12,500 nt of DNA, taken from contig NC_091555.1 in assembly GCF_042767895.1 (NCBI RefSeq), positions 8,481,163-8,493,662 of the forward strand. The letters run 5' to 3'. A program made the position numbers and the translations under genes. The stretch is from Penaeus vannamei. Its lineage: Eukaryota; Arthropoda; Malacostraca; Decapoda; Penaeidae. The notes under the pieces were generated by a model. It did no database searches, had not been told where the DNA came from, and saw only the letters and a list, made by a program, of their open reading frames with translations. Every line of letters starts with the position of its first letter. Position 1 is the first letter of the stretch. Shown piece by piece: positions 1-9,005 of the stretch.

Positions 1-234
1 TAAAATAACATGTTTTATGATGGAGACAGTATTAATTGTTGATTTTCTATGGCTAAAGTAATTGTTGTAGGAAGTGTTCATACATACGTAGTTGTCGGAT
101 TCCACAAAATTCATTGTTACCATTACAATATTGTTAAACCTCTACATTTGTATGGAATGAGATTATCTTACATAATAGTAGAATAATTAACTTAATGGTG
201 TAAAGAAAATTGTGCTATTATAATGAATTTTCAG
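1..234. other. AT-rich non-coding stretch, possibly the 3' part of an intron
   Basis: No reading frame of note is present. The sequence is visibly more AT-rich than 235-800 and ends in TTTTCAG (228-234), a good animal splice-acceptor core, although the pyrimidine tract before it is short. It could be the end of an intron whose donor lies outside the window, or simply intergenic DNA. The composition change is seen; the intron reading is inference. Confidence 0.3.
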
Positions 235-2360
235 CTTAGGGATGCAGCATGGATATGGGAGCTGCCAGAAAGCTACGCTTCTTGATATGAATGTGGTCGA
301 GTTTTCCCAGCCTTTGCAATCAGTGTGTATTCAACTACTGCTCTTCTTCATCTTTGTGCCAAAGTGTCATGAGGATTTATTTAATTTTTCTGATAATAAA
401 GTGTTAGCATGTTCCACTGGTGATGCTCATAAGGGGAAATCGGTGGGGCTCTTATCCTTCCATCTCTTGTGGGGGTTGGAAGATGACAGGGACCTTTTGT
501 AACAAGAAAAGGGGTTGACTGTACTGTTGTCTGTTCAGCTCCTCTTGTGGTTCGTATGGTTCTGCTGCATTATCTTCCTTTCACCCACACTGTTCAGCCT
601 GCTTCTCTTATGTTAGTCCTAATTTTATTTCTTTTTATTTCTTATCACGAGTGCTATTTTAAAGTATGGGTACCTCTCATTTTCCAGTTGATTACCTTTA
701 ATTCATATGGAGACGTTTCAGACATCCCTAATTATTGTGTGCACAAAATATGTTGCTTGACCACCACTTTTGTGCCCATGCTTGGGTGATCATTTGGGGT
801 ATTTAGCATTAGTTCTTCATCAAAAAATATTCATAATAAATCTTTTGTGGGCTGAAATTGCTGATCATTTTGCATGATTTTTTTAAGCTGTGGATCATCA
901 CTAGGAACAATGGCATTGAATAAATTCACTTGTTATTATTACCAGAATTTTTCTGTCTTGTTCTCACAACTTTATTAGTAGCTGTGGGAATGACACATTA
1001 TATGTATTTTAATAAAATGTTGCAAACTTGACTAGGCATGTCTTGATCATTGTGATTAGGGGCTTTATCCTCAATTCCCAGATAAGTGCAAGTGGATTTA
1101 AACTTGGAAAACTCCATCATGTACAGTTTGCAACATGTTTTTTTTATGAAAATTCCTCGATTTACCACTTGTGTGTCCTGAATGTGAATTTGTCTGTGAA
1201 AACAATCATATTTGATAATTCTGGCATAATGACCAGGCATAAAATTTATATCTATTTTGGTAAGCCATCAACATGTGTGCTGCATAATGTCTGAGTGTCT
1301 TTCTGTGATTGCCACTGTTGTGTTATCTGATGATGCTTGATGACTGTGCTGTACTCCAAGTCAGGTCTCTATTTATTGGTACTTCTGCCAGTTCTTGTTG
1401 ACTAGGGGCCCGCCATAATCTACCCCCTATCACAAACTGCTTCGAAGTTTAAAGCGTCATCATTCGAGCTGTATTGTTTCAACTTTTTGCCATGGTACAT
1501 TGCTAGGAAGACCACCACTCACCACCACCATTCACATACACATGTTCCTCCTTGCCATCACAAGGGGTTGGGTGGGGGAAGAATGGTGGTTGTGAGATAT
1601 GTGCAGTTTCAACATATTTTGGAGGAACTTCTTATACAGAATTGTGATTTATCTCCATCCTTAGTATTTTTGATCCATGTAAGATTTGCACATCATAATT
1701 TTATACCAATATACATTGCATTAAGGTCTGGTGCATACCCTTGAAGTAAATTTGGCTATTCAGTGCCTGCCTAGTATACCTGTACTTCAACCAAATCAGG
1801 TTGCATATTGAGGACTGCTGGAATAATGAGCCAAATTTTGTCTTTTTCATCGCATGGTTTCTGTATAGAATGAAATTGTACATGTACTGTTATCAGAAAG
1901 GTGGTTCGTGTAGACTGAAATTAAAGCATGGTCTTAGTGGCTATGGATTAGTATTATGCTGCAACTATCCTTTTAAGATTTTATCCTTATCCTCTGAGAA
2001 TCATGAAATATTTGTGAATTAAAGGTTGAAATAAATGCAATACCTCAGAAGCCCAATTATGGAATATATTAATAAGTTAAAATTCATCACAAAATTTTAT
2101 AATTTTATTTTTTGTTAGTATTATGACACCTATAAGTCTCACACTATATAGATATGAAACTGTAAAGATGAAAATAATCCAAAGGATTAAACTTGAAAGG
2201 ATGTAAATACCGAATGCCATAGCCATTATAGCTGAAGCTGAATCACAGTCTTACACTCATGCACACTCAAGAACCAAAGTTGATGTTTTGTCTTGTTTCC
2301 TTCTTGTTGTATTTTCCTGTGAGACGGAGTATCAAATAAAAGTACAGCAACAAGAACAAT
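235..2360 (+). other. Candidate terminal exon, mostly 3'UTR, of an unidentified gene
   Basis: After the acceptor-like TTTTCAG at 228-234 the composition becomes less AT-rich. One frame reads LRDAAWIWELPESYAS and stops at TGA 283-285, as a short coding tail could. A second frame stays open from 235 to TAA 500-502 and includes an ATG at 242, so the coding phase is not settled. I recognise neither peptide. What follows looks like a long 3'UTR: no sustained frame, AATAAA hexamers at 835, 919, 1011, 2030 and 2335, and a Pumilio-type TGTAAATA at 2202-2209. The last AATAAA has the best downstream context. No donor or upstream exon is visible, so a long non-coding RNA or ordinary intergenic DNA remains possible. 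Transcript evidence is absent. Confidence 0.25.
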
Positions 2361-2382
2361 TGTCTTATTGTGTGTTATTAGT
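2335..2382 (+). terminator. Candidate polyadenylation signal with GT-rich downstream element
   Basis: AATAAA lies at 2335-2340. CA dinucleotides suitable for cleavage follow within about 10-20 nt, then a T/GT-rich stretch (TTGTCTTATTGTGTG) starts around 2360. This order and spacing is the classical animal 3'-end arrangement. Earlier AATAAA hexamers (835, 919, 1011, 2030) could be alternative sites; the one at 835 also has a GT-rich follower. In AT-rich DNA the hexamer is common by chance, so the call rests on the whole arrangement. Confidence 0.35.
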
Positions 2383-3718
2383 TTTCCCAGTTTATATGAT
2401 TTTCAAAGCATTCTATGCATGCTAAGTTTAAACAAGATTTTGTCATGGTTTTATTTGCTTCATTGGAAAGATATGTATTTAAATATATATCTATATGTTG
2501 AAAACACATTTTGGAACCTCTTTATCAACATACTTATTGATTTTTTTAGGGTGCAATTAGAGAGATTATAATAAAATAGCCAGTTGTTTTTAAAAACAAG
2601 ACAAGTAAAAAATTAATAGCTACCAGTATATTCAAGATGTCAGAAAACTCGGCCAAAGGCAAGAGGCTCTTTGGTTTCAGTCAATTTTTTGTCAAGAGTA
2701 AAAATTGTTTCCCAGCTTGCTTTATCTGCTCTATGTTTCTTATGTCTTTCTTTTTTTGTCTTGGGTAACCCAGGTTTCCTATATTCTCAAGCAATTTAGA
2801 TTTCTTACCTTTTGCTTCTTGGCTGCTTATTATTTGTCTTATTCAATCTCTTACTTATCCCAGATAATTCAGGTATTTTTGTTTTTTTATCTTTCATTTA
2901 AGATGGCTTAAATTTTCTGGTCCTAATTTCAGAAACTTGAGATCTTTCCATCCTTGCTTCTTGTGTTAGCTTTATATATATGAAGAATTTATTGCTTCAT
3001 TATTTTAGAAAGTTGAGTCTGTTTTCATGACAATTCAGTTTCTCCTTTATTTTTTTCATCTGTTTCTTCAGGAATTCCTACTGTTTTCTCAGGAATTTGT
3101 TACATATCACTGTCTGACAGGAATCCTCTCTCAAGAATTCCTGTTGCATGTCTTTCTGTGATGGCTTTCTCAGGATTTGTTTTATATAATTTTGTAACTG
3201 GAATTCCCTATCAAGAATTCCTGTTGCATGCACACATTTCCAACTGGTACAGCAGGAGTCTAGAGGTGACATTTTTTTTATCCAGCTAAACATGTAATAT
3301 TCTGTGAGTGGAAAGGTAGGCTTGTAATGATGACTATGATTGGCTGAAATAAGTTTACAAATGTCTACAGCAGGAAAAAAATCCGACTGAGGAAATTATA
3401 TCAGAATGCTATAACCATTCAAGTGACAAAACTTAGGAACAAAGACAGATTTTTATATAAACAGGTATCCCTGAAAAAACAAAAATATTTCATAGATTTG
3501 ACAACTGTGCCAAAACAATGCTGACCACCTAGAGTTTAATGAATGAAGCAGTATGTAAAACTATTTATGATGTGTAGATACTTTTGATATGTTTAGGATA
3601 TAAAAGTCAACAACAGAACTTGCAAAATGCACAAACTGATTATCATTTGATGTGAGAAAAAATATAGTTTCTGATTCTCTAGCCTCAGAGTTTGTTGTCA
3701 TTTGCACTCATGCATGCC
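2383..3718. other. Unassigned AT-rich DNA
   Basis: There is no convincing gene. From about 2700 to 3080 the plus strand is T/C-rich and gives short leucine/phenylalanine/tyrosine-rich open frames that look like composition effects. A local tandem duplication sits at 3086-3230 and is listed separately. 3240-3718 shows nothing beyond the Py-Pu alternating lead-in to the CA tract. Confidence 0.6.
3086..3230. repeat. Two-copy imperfect tandem duplication, period about 80 bp
   Basis: Copy 1 (3086-3150) and copy 2 (3167-3230) both begin TTCTCAGGA and end with an identical 20-nt block, TCAAGAATTCCTGTTGCATG, at 3131-3150 and 3211-3230, exactly 80 nt apart. The middles are alignable but diverged, with short indels and substitutions. 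An extra CAGGAATTCCT at 3070-3080 may be the edge of an older partial unit. A minus-strand frame (3078-3293) crosses both copies, so its peptide is internally repetitive; I do not regard it as a gene. Confidence 0.75.
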
Positions 3719-3884
<166 letters not shown>

Positions 3885-3887
3885 CAT

Positions 3888-4244
3888 GGCTGGGTGGATT
3901 GTGTGTGCTTGGACTTTAAAAAGGTGTCTTGTAGAAGACTACTATGGAAATTAGAGCACCTAGGTGGAGTGAAAGGCAAACTACTCACATGGATAAAAGA
4001 CTTTCTTCATGAAAGACAGATGAGCACAGTAATTAGTGGAAAGCATTCTACATGGCGACGCGAAACTAATGGAGTGTCTCAAGGATCAGTGTTGGCGCCG
4101 ATTATATTTACTATTTTCGTCATTGACTTAGAGTTAAACATAAACCCAGGTAGTTATCTGAATATGTTTGCAGACGATGTGAAGATACAAAAAGGGATAA
4201 CAGACAATGTCTCATGGAATTCACTAACAGTAATTGCCACGTAG
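3888..4244 (+). pseudogene. LINE reverse transcriptase fragment (palm motifs A, B and C)
   Basis: This is the longest surviving open part of the element, about 118 codons to a TAG at 4242-4244. The frame is also open leftwards through the CA tract, but that part is not element sequence. RT motif A is CLDFKK with the catalytic Asp codon at 3912-3914. Motif B is GVSQGS at 4071-4088, where family members usually have GVPQGS. Motif C is FADD at 4167-4178, both aspartates present. After DFKK the usual AFDKVPH-type segment is shortened to VSC, consistent with a deletion of about four codons. Beyond about 4225 homology continues in another frame, so the last residues before the stop are a frameshifted tail. 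All three catalytic aspartates survive, but the protein lacks its fingers, thumb and endonuclease and must be inactive. Confidence 0.9.
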
Positions 4245-4895
4245 TCAGGTTCAGAGAAAGTAAAAATTGCCCATAATTCCAATATAAATTAAGAGATGTA
4301 ATATTAATACTGACAGGAAAAAAAAAACGGGTTTATATAAAAAGAAATCAAAGCCCAAATTTTCATAAAAATGAAAAGGTCGACAAAATGCTAGGACTGA
4401 TTGACAACATGATGAGGGCATTCATGTATGCGGAAGAAGATATGGTAAAGATCATTGTACAAATCATAAGACCTAGTAGTGAGTACGATGCAGTGGTATG
4501 GACTCCACACTTAAAAAGGATGTAGACAAAGTGGAAGGAGTTCAAAAGAGTGGCCACACGGTGGGCACCTACTCTAAGAGATATGTTACAAAGATAGCCT
4601 ACAGAAATTAGGACTTACTACTTTGGAAGAAAGAAGGAAAAGGGGGGACATATGCTGTTCCACTGTATTACAGGGAGAGTGAAGTTAGATAAAGACGACT
4701 TTTAATCTTGAACACAAGAACCCTGAGGACACAACAAAAAGTAGAAAGTAAAACGGGCTAAGAAAGATGTAAAAAATTTAGTTTCCCAAACAGAACTATT
4801 AAAGAATGGAACAGTCTCCCTAAAACGTAGGGCATGCCAAAAATGTGCATCAATTCAAAAAGTTATGTGACAATTTGAATATAGCATACATCTAG
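4226..4895 (+). pseudogene. LINE ORF2 thumb and C-terminal region, multiply frameshifted
   Basis: Successive peptides typical of the region after the RT palm appear in different frames: NSNCHVVRFRESK and IIRPSSEYDAVVW in one, KKDVDKVEGVQK after a one-base loss in the A-run at 4513-4517, VATRWAPTLRDM in another, LQKLGLTTLEERR next, VKLDKDDF next, FSFPNRTIKEWNSLPK next, and NVHQFKKL in the last. There are therefore at least six frame changes, plus internal stops such as TAA 4268-4270. The conserved WNSLP and FKK blocks mark the true C-terminus of this LINE type, so the 3' end of the element is present. It is a dead copy, probably old. Confidence 0.88.
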
Positions 4896-4900
4896 GTAAG

Positions 4901-5040
<140 letters not shown>

Positions 5041-6239
5041 ATCTCATTATAGGAGTGCAATTTCATTGCTGATTTTACTGTTTCTTTCGAGACTTCTGCC
5101 TTCCAGGCACAGCATGGTTATCATTACTCAGTTTGTTGTATTTTTATAATTGAAATATATTTAAGTCCTAATAGTAATTTCAATCAAAATATAAATATAT
5201 ATATGTTTGAATTTCTAAGGAATAGCATTTATTGCACATTCCATAAAAAAAGACATGCACAGACTCTCAAAAAATTCAGCTTCGAGGAGTTTGAGTTGTC
5301 ACAATGTTCTCCCTTCTCCCTGTCTTTTAAGTCATAGTGTCTTGTTTAATAATCTTCAATGACACGTGGTTTTTAAATCTTTCGTTGCGTTAACCTAAAC
5401 CGCTCGCCTGTGTGTCTGTGCGGCATCAGTTTCAGATTATATATTTTGTAGAAGAAAAAGAAGTGTGCAATGGCATTAGTATTTAATCGGTGAAAAATAT
5501 TGATTATGAATATCCTATGTTGCCAGATGTAAGATGATCCCATTTTCTGTTGTAGGCGATAACGTGCATTCAGCTATCCTTATTACATAGACGTCTTTTG
5601 TAGTGAAACAGACCTATTTTAACACCTTTTTGATTATATACTTGAACTTCTGAGCACCAATTCGAGATAGAGTACATGTAAAAAACAAATCCAAATTGAT
5701 TTTTATAATATTAGGACAAACAATACTCTAATAAAAACAAACTGTACTGTGTTGACTAGAATATTTAATGTAATAAATAAAGATAATGCCTAAATGATAT
5801 GAGAATAAGGGAATATTGATTATCAGAATGGCAACAAAAGAATTAGCGATAAAATGACACGCGCTTGGTTGATTAAAGATGATTGAATTGATTTAATTTT
5901 CAGTTGCTGGTGCAGCATGTTACAGAAATATTTTTGTTTTCTTTGAAATCTATAATAAAAGCATAACGGATTTATATATCGAGTTGGATCAATTCATGGG
6001 TATCTTGAACTGAGTTGGTGATATGAAAGCCTCATACTACTCTAGTTACAGTAGTATATTATCATTAATTACGGTGTGTAGTAGTAAATAAACTCTTTGT
6101 TTAATCACCAACACTTGTTAATATTAGTTCAGAATTAATAATCCTTTATATTCAATTTGACATTGCTACATTTCATAAATATCTATTGCATCTCAAATTA
6201 AACCTATGATTTCATTATCATTACCCAACTATTCCAATG

Positions 6240-6440
6240 CCTGATCATTGTTAAAGAAACACGTAAAAAAACACACTATCGTAATCTATTATATATTGGC
6301 AGTGGGTTTATACTATTATTGTTTTTTTTTACTGGCATGATAATGATAATATTGTTATCCAAATGGTAATACCAATAAAAAAGTCTGGGTTTGTCGAAAT
6401 AACTACGAGTTCCAAACAGTATGATGACGTATTGCTGAGA
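6240..6440 (+). repeat. Diverged dispersed repeat, copy 1
   Basis: The segment shares an alignable core with 10455-10670 in the same orientation. Over 6276-6321 against 10501-10546, 40 of 46 bases match without gaps (CTATCGTAATCT start). Weaker matches follow in order: GATCATTG at 6243, GCATG followed by an AT-rich stretch, AATA-CAATA-AAAGTC ending near 6384, and a GATGA-GTAT block near 6423-6435. A poly-T run (about 6322-6330) interrupts this copy. The family is unknown to me and no termini or coding capacity are evident. Confidence 0.6.
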
Positions 6441-6564
6441 AATGGTTAAGCATTATCATTATCTGTTTAATAATCAACTAAGGAAGGAATCAACATTATG
6501 CATTTTGGATCTGTTGTCATTTTATCATAAACGTAATCCGTAAAATGAAACACATGCAAGCGTC

Positions 6565-6631
6565 GAGGCGCCTCAGAATGCTTAGGTAAGCGAAGGCACA
6601 GATATACAAGGCTGGGTGAATCGTGCCTTCG
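6565..6631. other. Cluster of three inverted repeats in a GC-richer pocket
   Basis: GAGGCGCCTC (6565-6574) is a perfect 10-bp palindrome. GCTTAGGTAAGC (6580-6591) is a 5-bp-arm hairpin with a two-base loop. CGAAGGCAC (6591-6599) pairs perfectly with GTGCCTTCG (6623-6631) across 23 nt. The surrounding DNA is strongly AT-rich, so this pocket stands out. It could be a regulatory site, a structured RNA fragment or chance. Confidence 0.55.
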
Positions 6632-6776
6632 TCAATTTTTCGTTATTGTAAGAGGAAATTATAATCTGTTTGCTAATGTTTAATTAAATCAAGAATGTGA
6701 TTATGTCTTACTTGTTTTCTTTCCACCGAAAGAGGAGTTTATCTATTAATTTACTTTATTCTTTCTCTCCGTGCCG

Positions 6777-6803
6777 CTCTCTCTCTCTTTGTCTCTCTGT
6801 CTC

Positions 6804-6892
<89 letters not shown>

Positions 6893-7084
6893 CTCTCTCG
6901 CTCTCTCTCGCTCTCTCTCTCTCCCCCTCTCCCTCTCTCCCTCTCCCTCTCTCTCCCTCTCTCTCCCTCTCCCTCCCTCTCCCTCCCTCTCTCTCCCTCT
7001 CCCTCCCTCTCCCTCCCTCTCCCTCCCTCTCCCTTCCTCTCCCTCCCTCTCCCTCCCTCTCCCTCCCTCTCCCTCCCTCTCCCT

Positions 7085-7158
<74 letters not shown>

Positions 7159-7159
7159 G

Positions 7160-7243
<84 letters not shown>
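6777..7243. repeat. Compound pyrimidine-dominated microsatellite: CTGT, CT, CTCTCTCTCG, CCCTCT/CCCTCC, CT
   Basis: The tract is ordered. CT/CTGT lead-in and (CTGT)n run to about 6857, then (CT)n to about 6889, then three decamers ending in CG to about 6911, then CCCTCT and CCCTCC hexamer-type units to about 7090, then (CT)n with rare CCCT or GTCC breaks to 7243. From 6912 onward the plus strand is all pyrimidine apart from a single G near 7159. Apparent Ser/Leu/Pro proteins on the plus strand and the Arg/Glu/Gly protein on the minus strand are direct products of the repeat and not genes. Confidence 0.97.
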
Positions 7244-7290
7244 ATCAATAATGGATGAGTGATAATACTACCTAGAAATAACAATTCGCT

Positions 7291-7530
7291 CACTGTAATT
7301 CTAATAATAACAATGATGATGACGGAGTGGATGATGGTAATAAAAATAATGATAATGTAGGTCATAGCTATGGCAATTAGAAAATGTTAATATTAATAAT
7401 GATATGCATAATAGTATTGATAATGAAAATGATAATAACAGTGATGATAATAATGATAATAACAATAATGATAATGATGGTGATAATAATAATCTGATGA
7501 TAATGAGGATGATAATGATTAATAATGTCT
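7291..7530. repeat. Low-complexity GATAAT-type tract
   Basis: The plus strand is a degenerate mix of AAT, GAT and AAC triplets (ATAATGATAATAAC style), densest at 7381-7520. No fixed unit persists, so it is a decayed trinucleotide/hexanucleotide array. It is the same kind of sequence, on the same strand, as 11190-12500. Confidence 0.85.
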
Positions 7531-8828
7531 ATGAGATAAATATACAGTGATTATTATAATTTTCATGACAACGTTGATATTCGTAGTTTCAGATTTATGA
7601 GTATGTCATTACTTAATAATTCTCTTGATTTGAGACCCATAAAATCAAAACAAGGAAGATGTATCCCCTAAAAGGTTCACGCTTTCTTTGAACACAACAA
7701 AACGCTACCGTTTTCTTTGAATAATACAGTATAGAGATGGTTGATAATTGTTTAGTCATCAATAATCTCTTATAATATTCTTAGATGCACAATATAATTT
7801 TGTTGTAAGCTATCATTATAAGCTTGTAAATCAACTCGTTATTAAAAAGCTGCTGAAATGTCTGCAAATGAATTGTTTTAGAAATACAACTGTCATTGCA
7901 ACAATTCATACATTCTCTCGCATCATCAATTCGCAGGTTAATGTAGAGTTCAGATCGGCAATATTTGTGTTCCACCCAGTCTTGCATCTGTGCAGTAGCT
8001 CGGCTGATATGTTACCGGGTACGATACTTGTCCTTTTTCTTCTTTACGCTCTGCATGTTTTCATGATAAGCAAATTGCATAACGTTAATTACCTAATTAT
8101 AATAATGATTATGACAATTCTTGATAATTTCTTTACAAAATCTCACCGTATTGTAACTTGTAGTTATCTTCGGTAACCGTTGACTTCTTTTTTTTATATT
8201 ATAATTCGAATGTTGTAATAATCATTGTCAATGATAACAGTAAGAGCATCGTTATTAATAGTGAAAAATCCCCCCACTCCCAAAGTGATCAGTTGTGCTT
8301 GTTCATTTTAGCAGATTTAAATGAAATATCGCTCAATTCTCTCAGTTTATGTTCTAGTCATATCAGTTGAAGTACCTTAACTTTTCGCTCCCGGAGATCA
8401 GTTTAACATGGAAGTTATTACGTTTGTTTTCATATGAAGTGCTGCTTCAGATCTGTCCCACCGTGTCGCCAGTCAATGAGGGTGAACGTTTACTCAACAG
8501 ATCGACTTCCGTTGTCTTTCAGCATTAAACGTTGAGCTTAGTCTAATTGTTTTATCGGAAAAGCTATAAATCCCCCCCCCCGTCAAATTCCTATCTACAC
8601 TACTAATTGTCAACTTAGGTGTGGTTCACAGTTTTCAACATATTTACGTGTACAAAACATACCCCCCCCCCCCCGCCTCAAAAAGTGTACAAGAAATGTT
8701 GATGTTCACGTAGGTTACTGTATTCATGTCACCTTTGTATAAAACATCTCAAAATGCTGAATAAAAGGAAGGAAATATATCTCTGTTTATTTTCGCAGTA
8801 GAAATCACAAGACCCGTGGAGTGAAAGT
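7531..8828. other. Unassigned AT-rich DNA with three poly-C runs
   Basis: No convincing gene is present. A 102-codon plus frame at 7868-8176 has no recognisable domain and is isoleucine-rich at its end. C runs occur at 8270-8275 (6), 8572-8581 (10) and 8662-8674 (13). They are the only tracts of their kind outside the CT array. The remainder shows nothing I can name. Confidence 0.55.
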
Positions 8829-9005
8829 GGCGGTATTCTTGCAAGAATATCGCCTGGTGGATTACACATTTTTTTTTTTCTTAAGCGTACACCAGTCTCT
8901 GATTCCATTCTCACCAGCGTACATTTTGTACGCTTGTGCAGAATCGCAATGGACAGTAAACATTTCCTATAGTCTGTTTACTAATGTTTAAGCAAAAAGA
9001 CTATA
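8829..9005. other. Group of three inverted repeats with a repeated AGCGTACA octamer
   Basis: 8829-8854 is a 26-bp palindrome with 12 of 13 pairs matching (half-site GGCGGTATTCTTG). 8912-8938 has 12-bp arms with one mismatch around a TTT loop (CACCAGCGTACA left arm). 8968-8979 and 8994-9005 are 12-bp arms with one mismatch around a 14-nt loop (TATAGTCT/AGACTATA ends). AGCGTACA also occurs at 8884-8891 in addition to both arms of the second hairpin. A T-rich run (about 8869-8879) lies between the first and second. No gene is visible here; function unknown. Confidence 0.7.

Larger units (their letters stand above)
5041..6776. other. AT-rich intergenic DNA, no gene seen
   Basis: No open frame of useful length or recognisable peptide is present. 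There are short AT runs (for example around 5180-5205) and scattered AATAAA hexamers without supporting context. The only local structure is the palindrome cluster at 6565-6631 and one copy of a dispersed repeat at 6240-6440, both listed separately. Confidence 0.6.

Noticed and set aside
1487..1744. His-rich plus-strand frame with a HHHHSHTH segment
   Set aside because: It comes from a short CAC-rich patch; the rest is unremarkable and may be 3'UTR.
3078..3293. 71-codon minus-strand frame
   Set aside because: It runs through the tandem duplication, has no known motif and is short; openness is likely chance.
5390..5402. AACCTAAACC, resembling arthropod telomere repeat (CCTAA)n
   Set aside because: Only about two imperfect units; chance occurrence.
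6697..7365. Ser/Leu/Pro-rich plus-strand frames and an Arg/Glu-rich minus-strand frame of about 200 residues, resembling an RS/RE domain protein
   Set aside because: They are created entirely by the CT/GA microsatellite; the non-repeat ends carry no recognisable protein sequence.
7868..8176. 102-codon plus-strand frame
   Set aside because: No domain, signal or homology that I recognise, and its tail lies in AT-rich low-complexity DNA.
8729..8914. 61-codon minus-strand frame
   Set aside because: It overlaps the palindrome and T-run and has no recognisable protein features.
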